DNA from: Macrostomum hystrix
Lineage: Eukaryota > Platyhelminthes > Macrostomidae
Assembly: GCA_950097015.1 (NCBI GenBank)
Contig: CATNEN010000007.1
Location: 2,790,001-2,854,000 of the forward strand
Direction of reading: 5' to 3'
DNA: 64,000 nt
The notes beneath the pieces were generated by a model that saw only the letters and a program-made list of their open reading frames with translations, was not told the origin of the DNA and ran no database searches. The position numbers were made by a program, and so were the translations under genes. Below, in pieces: positions 1 to 12,700 of this stretch (its first letter is position 1; each line of letters begins with the position of its first letter).

Positions 1-612
<612 letters not shown>

Positions 613-744
613 TTTACAGGTTTCTTTTCTGTGTTTGATTTGCCATTTTGACTACTTGGCAAATTCAGAAGTGACTACTTTCATTACTGTTTATTCTATT
701 TCCTAGTTTATATTCTGGGTTAATAATAAATGATAAAAATAAAT

Positions 745-1092
745 AATTGCGGGAGGGCTGCGGGCAATGACACATCATATGGTGACACTAGACCTGCTGC
801 AACCAGCGAGGAGGCAATTCTGCCCATTCCGCTGACTCCTGAGCACACACGCACACAGATACCGTACGCAGACACACACTCACACAGGTGTGTACATCTG
901 CCCTCATGGTCAGGCAGTGTAAACTCTCACTGTGCCTTGGAGGTTCCCCCTTAAGGGCGTAAATAGCACGACAAGCTCCCAAGACATCTCTCCGCGGCTG
1001 CGCCACAATTTAATGTGGCCTCGCCGCAGAGTCGAGCTCAGGTGGACTTGGGCGCGAGAGGCAACGCATTAACCGCTCCGCCACTGACCCCC
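745..1092 (-). mobile_element. tRNA-derived SINE, family 1 (reverse strand copy)
   Basis: Read on the minus strand, the head near 1090-1020 resembles a tRNA gene: an A-box-like TGGCGGAGCGG and a B-box-like GAGCTCGACTC, then the family-specific GCGGCGAGGCCAC. The body runs about 270 bp and ends in an AT-rich tail (749-722). A second long copy lies at 22453-22815 on the plus strand and a partial one at 8660-8760, so this is a dispersed family. It lies in the intron just upstream of the last MEGF8 exon. Confidence 0.85.
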
Positions 1093-1211
1093 CTATATTC
1101 TTGTTTTTTTATTTCTCTTTCTGTTGTTTGGAAGTGTATTCCTATTTACTTTGGGTTTCTGTTCTTATTACCTGTCTGATCAAATTTTCACGGTTTCACT
1201 TTTGGCCGCAG

Positions 1212-2336
1212 GTGAGCCCCGTGTTTCTCAACGTCGACGTTCGCCTATTCGTTGACATTGTCCGCGGCTCGGCCGATCTCTACCTGTCGGCCTCGGATCG
1301 CACCTTCATAGTGAATAACACTGTGGACTCCAAAGGATTCTGGTCCAATCTAGTTAGCATCGACCAAGCAGCCGCCACCGCCGCAGCCGCGTCAAATCGT
1401 CGTCTTAGACGTCGCCGAGATACGGCTGTGCTGAATCGGAGTCCCGGAGTCTCCGTGTTGGAGGTGCAGGCCAGCCCCTACCTGGCCTACGTAGCCATGT
1501 CCGAGCCGAATTCCATCATCGTCATTCGCAACGCCTCCAGCCGCGTGGTCGTGAGCATTCCCTACCAGAGTCACAAGTTCTCAACTGAGAAATTCTACCT
1601 AGTAGTGCAGGGCGTCTCACCCGACGACAACGTCTCCGGCACTGTGTTTTTCCGTCAGGACCAGAATCACATCAACCTGCTAGTGTTCTTCTCTATGTTC
1701 TTCTCCTGCTTCTTCCTGCTGTTCGGCATGGTGGTGATGGCCTGGAAGGCCCGCCAGGCGCACAGTCGCCGGCTTGCCCGACAGCGTCGGGAGCGGGAGC
1801 GTCAGACCATGGCGGCCAGGCCGTTTGGTCGGGTGCGCCTTGTGGTGGCGTCATCGCCGGAGGCGGAGTCGGCGGGGCCTGGCCTGGTGAATCCGGTCTG
1901 CCTGGAGCCATTGGTGAATAGCGCCGCTGGCAAGAGTCATCACGCCTCGGCATTGTGCACTGTGCTGGTCCAGCTGCCCTATCCACAGGCTGGAGCATTC
2001 TGCCTGGGCTCAGCTCTGGTGCTGACTCGCAGCATGGGACCTTTTCTACACGGCAAACCGCCTGCGCAGCAGCAGCAGCATCAGCAGCATCAGCAGCATC
2101 ATCAGCAGCAATCTTCAATCGCTCTGCCTCGCGTGGTGATCGCCGACTCCGCATCCGCTGCCGAAGCCGCTGCCAATGCCGAAGCTCTGGCTGATGACGC
2201 CGATGCAGACGCTGATGCAGTTGTTTATGCGGAATCTTTCCCGTCAGCCATGTCGTCTGCCGCTGGCACTGCCGCCGCTGCTTCTACTAGTCGCAGAAGC
2301 GAGCCTGGCCCACTGCAAGCAACGTCCACTTGTTGA
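1212..2336 (+). CDS. MEGF8: MEGF8 (multiple EGF-like domains protein 8), C-terminal coding exon
   Basis: This is the last exon of a gene that begins left of the window. The acceptor is the AG at 1210-1211, phase 0, and the stop is at 2334-2336, giving 374 residues. It holds the end of the extracellular part and a single membrane span (about 1675-1745, INLLVFFSMFFSCFFLLFG). A basic juxtamembrane stretch and the segment QTMAARPFGRVRLVV follow. Both that segment and the tail motif GAFCLGSALVLTR match the conserved cytoplasmic tail of MEGF8; attractin shares only the membrane-proximal part. The family is a single-pass receptor that in vertebrates works with MOSMO and MGRN1 to restrain Hedgehog signalling by ubiquitinating Smoothened. 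Between the conserved blocks the tail carries poly-Gln/His (2068-2110) and Ala/Asp-rich runs that look lineage-specific. An RRRR-type furin-like motif (1402-1416) precedes a Ser-rich stretch. Confidence 0.85.
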   Translation: MSPVFLNVDVRLFVDIVRGSADLYLSASDRTFIVNNTVDSKGFWSNLVSIDQAAATAAAASNRRLRRRRDTAVLNRSPGVSVLEVQASPYLAYVAMSEPNSIIVIRNASSRVVVSIPYQSHKFSTEKFYLVVQGVSPDDNVSGTVFFRQDQNHINLLVFFSMFFSCFFLLFGMVVMAWKARQAHSRRLARQRRERERQTMAARPFGRVRLVVASSPEAESAGPGLVNPVCLEPLVNSAAGKSHHASALCTVLVQLPYPQAGAFCLGSALVLTRSMGPFLHGKPPAQQQQHQQHQQHHQQQSSIALPRVVIADSASAAEAAANAEALADDADADADAVVYAESFPSAMSSAAGTAAAASTSRRSEPGPLQATSTC

Positions 2337-3302
2337 TCAACTCTTTCAGTGTTGGCTTTTTCGTAGCGAAATACTTTCAATGCTAATTGTTTTGTAAGAT
2401 TCTGATAGATCTTTGATCCTCGTCCTAAAATGTCAATTGTGACTACTGATTCACGGGCTGTAACGTCACTGGTTCTCACACTACTTCTTTTTCTATGGTC
2501 TTAAAGAATACACCCGAAGATATTTTTCCTATTTTAATCGCAAACTGTCTTTCAAACCTTTGGAGGTCAGCGCTTGTTGTTGTTTCTGTAGCGGCTGCTG
2601 CTGCTGTTGCTAAGGTATTGCTGCTACAGTAACTGTTTAGTGCACTGTAATTACTTACTATCTGTATACGCTTGTATAAACTGGACCAGCACTGAGGCCT
2701 GTTCAATTTGTATTCCAGTTTTTCTTTGTTCTGTATTCGAAGCAATTCTCAACAATACATCTAGTCCAAATCGTGTTTTGAAAATTGATTTTTAATGCTT
2801 TGAGTTTCTATTTGGAAACAGAAAAGTATTTTAACAAATTCCAACCATTTGTTCTGGGACGAAACGCAACTATTGGAAATCTGCAAATTTTCCTCATTTT
2901 ATAGAAGTCCAAGATTTTTATGTCATTCTCAACCTACTAGCTTCTTCTCTACTGATTTTTGGCATGTACTCGAGGCTCAATGGGTCTGCTTTTACGCCTG
3001 AAATCAATGCTTTCCATTTGTTTTGATTTTTTAAATAATTTGTTGTCGCTCAGTCAAGTGTTGAGTTGCAGTGTTGTTGAGAACTTTGAAATTGGTATGA
3101 TTTTAATTGGCTAATATGCACTTGTTTCTTCTGTAAATCTAGCTTTTTAATTTATTTTCTGTTGTTTCGCTTCTTGTTATGTCGTAAAAAATGCACGAGT
3201 CTGCAAATAATTATTAAATTTCTATTTTTCTATTTAAAACTTAAACTCCCTGCGTGTTAGCATTAAATATTTTCAATTTGCTTTTCCAAGTAAAGTAAAA
3301 CG
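2337..3302 (+). other. MEGF8 3' UTR and AT-rich spacer
   Basis: AT-rich, with no convincing coding exon. No AATAAA is present. The best polyadenylation candidates are ATTAAA variants at 3213-3218 and 3262-3267, the second just before the satellite begins, so the MEGF8 transcript may end at the array edge. Confidence 0.4.
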
Positions 3303-6300
3303 GATGTCTAAACTAAACTCTTATCCCCACTCCAAGAAGGGATGTCTAAACTAAACTCTTATCCCCACTCCAAGAAGGGATATCTAAACTAAACTCTTAT
3401 CCCCACTCCAAGAAGGGATATCTAAACTAAACTCTTATCCCCACTCCAAGAAGGGATGTCTAAACTAAACTCTTATCCCCACTCCAAGAAGGGATGTCTA
3501 AACTAAACTCTTATCCCCACTCCAAGAAGGGATGTCTAAACTAAACTCTTATCCCCACTCCAAGAAGGGATGTCTAAACTAAACTCTTATCCCCACTCCA
3601 AGAAGGGATATCTAAACTAAACTCTTATCCCCACTCCAAGAAGGGATATCTAAACTAAACTCTTATCCCCACTCCAAGAAGGGATATCTAAACTAAACTC
3701 TTATCCCAACTCCACAAAAGGGTGTCTAAACTCTTATCCCCACTCCAAGAAGGGATATCTAAACTAAACTCTTATCCCAACTCCACAAAAGGGTGTCTAA
3801 ACTCTTATCCCCACTCCAAGAAGGGATATCTAAACTAAACTCTTATCCCAACTCTACAAAAGGGTGTCTAAACTCTTATCCCAACTCCAAGAAGGGATAT
3901 CTAAACTAAACTCTTATCCCTACTCCACAAAAGGGTGTCTAAACTCTTATCCCTACTCCACGAGAGGGATATCTAAACTCTTATCCCAACTCCAAGAAGG
4001 GATATCTAAACTAAACTCTTATCCCTACTTCAAGAAAGGGATATCTAAACTAAACTCTTATCCCAACTCCACAAAAGGGTGTCTAAACTCTTATCCCCAC
4101 TCCAAGAAGGGATATCTAAACTAAACTCTTATCCCAACTTCACAAAAGGGTGTCTAAACTCTTATCCCCACTCCAAGAAGGGATATCTAAACTAAACTCT
4201 TATCCCAACTCCACAAAAGGGTGTCTAAACTCTTATCCCCACTCCAAGAAGGGATATCTAAACTAAACTCTTATCCCAACTCCAAGAAGGGATATCTAAA
4301 CTAAACTCTTATCCCTACTCCACAAAAGGGTGTCTAAACTCTTATCCCCACTCCAAGAAGGGATGTCTAAACTAAACTCTTATCCCCACTCCAAGAAGGG
4401 ATGTCTAAACTAAACTCTTATCCCCACTCCAAGAAGGGATATCTAAACTAAACTCTTATCCCCACTCCAAGAAGGGATGTCTAAACTAAACTCTTATCCC
4501 CACTCCAAGAAGGGATGTCTAAACTAAACTCTTATCCCCACTCCAAGAAGGGATATCTAAACTAAACTCTTATCCCCACTCCAAGAAGGGATATCTAAAC
4601 TAAACTCTTATCCCCACTCCAAGAAGGGATATCTAAACTAAACTCTTATCCCAACTCCACAAAAGGGTGTCTAAACTCTTATCCCCACTCCAAGAAGGGA
4701 TATCTAAACTAAACTCTTATCCCAACTCCACAAAAGGGTGTCTAAACTCTTATCCCCACTCCAAGAAGGGATATCTAAACTAAACTCTTATCCCAACTCT
4801 ACAAAAGGGTGTCTAAACTCTTATCCCAACTCCACGAGAGGGATATCTAAACTCTTATCCCAACTCCAAGAAGGGATATCTAAACTAAACTCTTATCCCT
4901 ACTTCAAGAAAGGGATATCTAAACTAAACTCTTATCCCAACTCCACAAAAGGGTGTCTAAACTCTTATCCCCACTCCAAGAAGGGATATCTAAACTAAAC
5001 TCTTATCCCAACTTCACAAAAGGGTGTCTTAACTCTTCTCCCCACTCCAAGAAGGGATATCTAAACTAAACTCTTATCCCAACTTCACAAAAGGGTGTCT
5101 AAACTCTTATCCCCACTCCAAGAAGGGATATCTAAACTAAACTCTTATCCCAACTCCACAAAAGGGTGTCTAAACTCTTATCCCCACTCCAAGAAGGGAT
5201 ATCTAAACTAAACTCTTATCCCAACTCCAAGAAGGGATATCTAAACTAAACTCTTATCCCTACTCCACAAAAGGGTGTCTAAACTCTTATCCCCACTCCA
5301 AGAAGGGATATCTAAACTAAACTCTTATCCCCACTCCAAGAAGGGATATCTAAACTAAACTCTTATCCCAACTCCACAAAAGGGTGTCTAAACTCTTATC
5401 CCCACTCCAAGAAGGGATATCTAAACTAAACTCTTATCCCAACTCCAAGAAGGGATATCTAAACTAAACTCTTATCCCTACTCCACAAAAGGGTGTCTAA
5501 ACTCTTATCCCCACTCCAAGAAGGGATATCTAAACTAAACTCTTATCCCCACTCCAAGAAGGGATATCTAAACTAAACTCTTATCCCAACTCCACAAAAG
5601 GGTGTCTAAACTCTTATCCCCACTCCAAGAAGGGATATCTAAACTAAACTCTTATCCCTACTCCAAGCAAAGGATATCTAAACTAAACTCTTATCCCTAC
5701 TCCAAGCAAAGGATATCTAAACTAAACTCTTATCCCTACTCCAAGCAAAGGATATCTAAACTAAACTCTTATCCCTACTCCAAGCAAAGGATATCTAATC
5801 TAAACTCTTATCCCAACTCCACAAAAGGGTGTCTTAACTCTTATCCCCACTCCAAGAAGGGATATCTAAACTAAACTCTTATCCCCACTCCAAGAAGGGA
5901 TATCTAAACTAAACTCTTATCCCTACTCCAAGCAAAGGATATCTAAACTAAACTCTTATCCCTACTCCACAAAAGGGTGTCTAAACTCTTATCCCCACTC
6001 CAAGAAGGGATATCTAAACTAAACTCTTATCCCCACTCCAAGAAGGGATATCTAAACTAAACTCTTATCCCTACTCCACAAAAGGGTGTCTAAACTCTTA
6101 TCCCCACTCCAAGAAGGGATATCTAAACTAAACTCTTATCCCCACTCCAAGAAGGGATATCTAAACTAAACTCTTATCCCTACTCCAAGCAAAGGATATC
6201 TAAACTAAACTCTTATCCCTACTCCAAGCAAAGGATATCTAAACTAAACTCTTATCCCTACTCCACGAGAGGGATGTCTAAACTCTTATCCCTACTCCAA

Positions 6301-6655
6301 GAAAGGATATCTAAACTAAACTCTTATCCCAACTCCACGAGAGGGATGTCTAAACTCTTATCCCTACTCCAAGAAAGGATATCTAAACTAAACTCTTATC
6401 CCTACTCCACGAGAGGGATGTCTAAACTCTTATCCCTACTCAAGGAAAGGATATCTAAACTAAACTCTTATCCCAACTCCACGAGAGGGATGTCTAAACT
6501 CTTATCCCAACTCCACGAGAGGGATATCTAAACTCTTATCCCTACTCAAAGAAAATAGTGTCTAAACTCTTATCCCTACTTCAAGAAAGGGAACTCTAAA
6601 CTCCTATCCCTACTCCGAGAAAGGGAACTCTAAACTCCTATCCCTACTCATAGAA
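3303..6655. repeat. 38-bp satellite array with higher-order structure
   Basis: Core unit of 38 bp (GGATATCTAAACTAAACTCT plus TATCCCCACTCCAAGAAG), mixed with a shorter 33-bp form that has GTGTCTAAACTC and with variants in the CCACAAAAGGG or CAAGCAAAGG segment. Variant order repeats: matching blocks start near 3864, 4738 and 5602, about 864-874 bp apart. The array decays at its right edge (6540-6655). Confidence 0.97.
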
Positions 6656-6780
6656 CATGCTCATTAGCAACATTAAATACCTCACAATTTGCAGTCCATT
6701 GATCAGCCAGTTGAGCACATACGAATGCCGGCAATGATCTGAACTTGGCACTACTAGCTCTACTCCCAGACTGCTGAGCA

Positions 6781-9700
6781 ATGAACTTCTCCGAGCTTAT
6801 ACCCTACTCGGGCGGCAGTCGGCTGGCCAGTTTCTCGCCGAGCGGTTTCTACCTGGCCGAGGCCGCCCAATTCCGCGCCAACGTGCGCGACAGCAAATCG
6901 CTGGAGCTGTTGCAGTCGTTCGCCTGCGCCGATCAGATCACGGACCTGGCCTGGTCCCCTGACAGCCTGTTCCTCATGTGCGTCATGAGGAAGCGCGCAC
7001 TTGTACAGGTAAGTTGGTTAGTTCTCAGTTGGTTAGGGAAATTCTCATTAACAGTAGAAAAAGCACAGTGGTATTTCAAATACCCACTGCCTACGTCACG
7101 ACAGCTCCCAAACTGAATGACCGATTTTCGTAAAAGTCCACAAAATTTTCGGCCCTTTACAATGCAATAGCTTTCAAAGCTTCAAATATTTCAAAGAAAT
7201 ATATGGGTATTTCAAATCCCCGTGGTCTTTGTACTGTTAGCAAAAGTCCATCTCGACGCCAGGGAAATTCCATGCAAAAGTACTTTTTTTGTGTTAGGGA
7301 AAACCAATTACACAAAAGTACATATTTAACTTACGGCGTCGGTGAAATTTTTTTGCGGGAATATTTACATCTAGAAATTCGTAAAGAAAAATACATAAAT
7401 TTGATGAATACGAAATTTCAAAATGATTTCAACTGTTCAGAGCTTGATTTTGCCCACCTCATTACCTCGTAATCCCATTGGGTGCCCAGGTGTGGTCTCT
7501 GGAGCATCCCGACTGGGCCTGCAAAATTGACGAGGGCGTGGCCGGCCTCGTGGCCGCCTGCTGGTCACCGGACAGTCGGCGCGTGCTGACCACGGCTGAC
7601 TTTCACCTGCGCATCACAGTCTGGTCTTTGTCCGACAAGACCGTGGCCTATCTCAAGCACCCGAAGGCTTGTGCCAGGAACATCGCTTTCAGGTCTGGCG
7701 TTACACAGATCCATCATAACACATGTTACACAGATCCATCATAACACATGTTACACAGATCCATCATAACACATGTTACACAGATCCATCATAACACATG
7801 TTACACAGATCCATCATAACACATGTTACACAGATCCATCATAACACATGTTACACAGATCCATCATAACACATGTTACACAGATCAATCATAACACATG
7901 TTACACAGATCCATCATAACACATGTTACACAGATCCATCATAACACATGTTACACAGATCCATCATAACACATGTTACACAGATCCATCATAACACATG
8001 TTACACAGATCCATCATAACACATGTTACACAGATCAATCATAACACATGTTACACAGATCAATCATAACACATGTTACACAGATCCATCATAACACATG
8101 TTACACAGATCCATCATAACACATGTTACACAGATCCATCATAGCACATGTTACACAGATCCATCATAACACATGTTACACAGATCAATCATAACACATG
8201 TTACACAGATCCATCATAACACATGTTACACAGATCAATCATAACACATGTTACACAGATCCATCATAACACATGTTACACAGATCCATCATAACACATG
8301 TTACACAGATCCATCATAACACATGTTACACAGATCCATCATAACACATGTTACAGTTATTTCGCGATTCGCATTTCCAGCTCCGATGGCTGTCTCATGG
8401 CTTTGGCTGAGCGTCGCGGCCTCAAAGACTGCGTATCCGTGTTTGACTGCGGCGGCAGCAGCGGCGACTCCGGCTGGCAGCTGATAGCTCATTTTGACGC
8501 CGGCACAGAAGATCTGGACGGCCTGGCCTGGTCGCCGGATGCCACAGCGCTGGCCTGCTGGGACGGCTGTCTGCGGAGTCGAGTTACCATCTTCTCGCCT
8601 ACAGGTTATTAGATTACCGATGCTTATTCACTGGATTGTGACTTCAGGAGGTTGGGAGTTAGAATCTCAGCCTGTGTTAGCGTGTGCCTGCGTACAGTAT
8701 ATGTGTGCTCAGGAATCAGCGAAATGGGCAGAACTGCCTCCTCGCTTGTTGCTGGTCTACGAAACCGAAATGCCACCAAAATGGCGGTCCGAAGACGCAG
8801 CGAGGAGGCGGAAGTCGCTCATCGCTAAAGACCCACTAAGGCTAAGGCGCGGAGCCCGCGTCACTGTCCTGAAAATTACTCGTTTTGTTAAGCTCATTTG
8901 AAGGTCACTTGCAATTCTTCTTCTTCTTCTTCTTCGGGCGTGCGCGGGCCAGGGCCCATGGCACCGGGAATCAGATGATGCCCGCCTTCCCAAGCAGGGC
9001 CAGCACGGAAGCACAGCATTCAAAGACCGCAGCGGGCTCCGGGCAGGGGCCCCAGAGGCGGCAGCGGTGGGCGGTCAGGGCGGGGCAGGCGAGGAGCACG
9101 TGGGCCGCCGTCTCGTCGCCCTCGCCACAGAGTCGACAGGTGGGGGCCACCGGGGCGCCAATCGTGGCCTGGAAGCCCCGGAGGGCATGGCAGCGGTCGG
9201 CGCGCAGCTGGCAGATCAGCCGCTCGTGCCGCCGCGAGAGGTCAGTCGGCGGAGGAGGCGGCAGGTGGCCCGAGGTGCAGGCGGCGTGCCAGGGCAGCGA
9301 GCTCGTGCCCGCAGCGTCGGCGGCCGCCGCGCGGTACAGCTGGTGCCAGCGGGCAAGGCAGTGGCGGCGAATGGCGGCCTGGGCCGCAGCCAGCGGGATG
9401 TGGGCCTCAGCCTGCGGCAGCGCGGAGCCGCGCTTGGCAATGGCATCGACCGCCTCGTTGCCAGGGATGCCCGCGTGGCCCGGGACCCACTGCAGGTGGA
9501 CAGCGACGCCTCCGGCTGCGAGGTGGGAGAGGCTGGCCCAGATGGCATCGGCAGTGGTGACGCCCGTCGAGCCGGGGCCGGACTCGAGCGCAGCCAGCGC
9601 ACTCAGGGAGTCCGAGCACACGTGGACCGGCGACAGCTCGGCCGGGTCCGGTGCCGCCAACACCCACTGGAGGGCCTCGGCGATGGCCACCAGCTCAGCG

Positions 9701-12700
9701 TGGAAGCTGGACGTCACGTGACCGGCTGGGACGCACAGTGCCGTGTCGGGCTCGACCAGGGCGCCGCTGCCGCCGGCCGAGACGCCATCCTTTGCCGCTC
9801 CGTCGGTCCAGATGGCCGTGCGGGCGGGCGGCAGGCCTGCCAGCGTTAGCTCAGCCGCCGCTCTCCGTGCCTCAGGCGGGTCGCACCGGGAGGAGGGGGC
9901 GGACAGCTGCAGACCAAAGGTGACGGTGTCCAGGTTGGCCCAGGGAGGCGTCGCGGGGACAGCGCAAACGGGCTCGCGCGGGTAGCCGCTCAGGCCCGCG
10001 TCGGTGCTGACTCTGGTCGCCGTTTCCCGCCAGCCTCGGGCGCTCTGGAGGCGGCGGCGTGGGCCCTCGGCGGCCGCGCAGGCGAGCAGCGGGTTGTCGG
10101 GCGGGAGCCTGAGGGCGCGCTCGAGGAGAAGGCCGGCGTGCATCTCGGCGCGGACCGCCATCGGGGGCAGGCCGGCCTCTCGTTCTAGCACCTCCGACCT
10201 GGTGTTCCGAGGGCACCCGGTGATGACGCGCGCGCACAGGCGCTGGGCTCGGTCCAGCTGCTCAATGGCCGTCTTGCAGGCCGACGGCATCCAGGCGCCG
10301 GCCGCGTACTCCAGCACCGGCCGCACGTAGGCAGTGTAGAGCCGGCGCACGTCGGTCTGCTTGGCGCCCCAGCTGCTACCGGAGAGCGCGGCCAGGACGC
10401 CGCACCGGGCGCGGGCGCGGCCTGCGACGTTGGCGGCGTGCGCGGTGAAGCTCAGCAGGCGGTCCAGGATGACGCCGAGAAACCGGGGCTGGCGGTCCGT
10501 CGCGAGGGGGGCGTCGTTCAGCTGCAGCCGCAGCTCCCGGCTGGCCTCACCTGCGGTGGTGGAAAACAGGGATGCGGCGCACTTCTCCGGCGCCAGCTGC
10601 AGCCGCCACTTGTTTGCCCACTCGGCCGTCGCATCGATGGCCCGCTGCGCTTTCGCCTCGGCCTCCTCCACAGTCAGGCCTTGCACTGCAATGGCCAGGT
10701 CGTCCGCGTAGAGGAGCGGCGTGCAGTCGGGCGGCAGCTGGTCCGGCAGGTCGTTAATGAAAAGCGCGAAGAGCAGCGGGGCAAGAACGCTCCCCTGTGG
10801 TAAGCCCTCGCGGAAGAGCCGCCAGCTGCTCGTCGCGCCGTCGACCCTGACGGCGGCCCTTCGGTCGGCCAGGAAGCTGCTGAGCCAGCGGACCCCGGCA
10901 GCCGGGATGCCCGCGGCGTGGAGCTTGTGCAGCAGGCCCTGCTTCCAGACGGTGTCGTACGCCCTGCGGAAGTCGAACAGAACGACGACAGTCCGCCGGG
11001 CAGGGCTGGCCTGGTGACCATCACTGATGAGCTGGGTGAGCCTGGCGATCTGGTCCTCGGTGCAGCGCCGCTTGCGGAAGCCGGCCTGAGCCGGGTGCAG
11101 CAGCTGCCGGGACTCGGCCCACCAGTAGAGCCGCGCTTGGACCAGGCGCTCGGCCAGCTTGGCCATGGCGGAGGTCAGGGCGATCGGCCGGTAGGAGCCA
11201 ATCACGTCGGCCGGCTTGCCCTTCTTCAGGATCGGCACGACGTGGGCGCGTCGCCACGCAGACGGGACCTCCCCCTTTGCCCAGGACTGGTTGATCACGT
11301 GCAGAGCCGCCCGGCGACCGGCGGGGCCGAGGTGCTGCAGGTGCTCGGCACAGATGCCGTCTGGTCCTGGGGCTTTCCTGGCCGGGAGGGAGCGAAGGAC
11401 TCTGTCCAGCTCGCGAGATGAGAATTGCTTGCTAAAGTCTCCTGCCTCCGGGCTGTCAGCTTGTGCGGCGGCGCGGCTGCGGTGGTTCTCGCGGCAGAGG
11501 ATGCGCGTCCTGCGGTCTTGCGGAAGGCGGCTCACGGCGGCGTACTCCTTGGCGTAAGCCTCGGCGATGTCCTTTGGTCGGACGTATAGCTTCTGGCCCA
11601 CACGGAGCGCTGCATCCCGCTGCAGGTTGTTGCTTCTGCCGTCAAGGGAGCGAACGACTCTCCAGATCTTGGAGTGGTCTGTGTCCGCTGCCACCTCGCC
11701 GGCGAAGGCCCTCCAGCTGTCGCGCTTGGCGTCGGCGATGATCTTCTTGGCGTCTGCGCTGGCCTTGTTCCAGGCCGGCCGCTCGTTCGGATCGGCAGCG
11801 GCGGCGGCCCGCGCGGCCCGACGGCTCTTCACGGCGTCCTCGACCTCCGGGGTCCACCAGGCCTTCGGGGACGGCCGGGCCCCTCGCGGGATGAACGCCT
11901 TGTCGGCCGTCATGATGGCCTCGGTCAGCAGCCGGTTGGCTTCGGTGGCCGTCGCGGGCGGCAGGGCGTCCCAGCCAGCCAGGGCCTCCTCGGTCTGCGC
12001 GCGGAAGCCGGCCCAGTCCGCTTTGGCCCAGGCCCGCCGGGCGGCGCCCGCTCTCTTGGCTGCGCCTCGGCTGCCATGAATGATGACGCTGATCGGCAGG
12101 TGGTCCGATCCGACGTCCCTCCGCACCTGCCACTCAGCCCGGCTGGCGAGCGACTTGTGGCACAGGCTGACGTCGGGCGCCGTCTGCCGAGCATCGGCGC
12201 GTCGCGGCATGTGGGTGTGGCTGCCGTCATTCAGGATGCGCATGCCGGAAATAACGGACCATTCAAAGGCGGCCGTGCCCAGGTCCGTCTCTTCCGATTC
12301 GGGGTCCCAGGCCGGGTGGTGCGCGTTGAGGTCCCCCAGGATCACCGTGCTGGCACCTGACGGGAGCCACTGGGGGTTGAAACGCTGCACGCGGTCGTCG
12401 CCTTCGGCGTTTCTGATGGGCGGCACGTACAGGCAGTGAATGTCCAGGCTCTCGACCGTCTTCTCAGATGGGAAAACCCGGATGCCGGCCCACTCGGTGG
12501 AGACGTCCTCGGGGGCGCAGGGCCGCTCATGCAGCACCTCGTAGCGCAGCCCCTCGCGGATAAGGATCGCGACCCCTCCGCCGCGGGTGGGGCCACCTGA
12601 GCGCCGGCCGCTCTGTCTGTGGCGCCAGACTGCATTGAAGCCCGGCAGACGTGGTTCCCTTCCTTCGGCGGTGTGGGTCTCTTGAAGACAGGCCACGTCA

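Noticed and set aside
3303-6655. CRISPR-like regular direct repeats, here and in other arrays
   Set aside because: No unique spacers between repeats, no cas genes, and a eukaryotic context; these are simple tandem arrays.
9067-12439. Many plus-strand frames opposite the LINE ORF
   Set aside because: High-GC shadows of the reverse transcriptase ORF; they carry no domain of their own.
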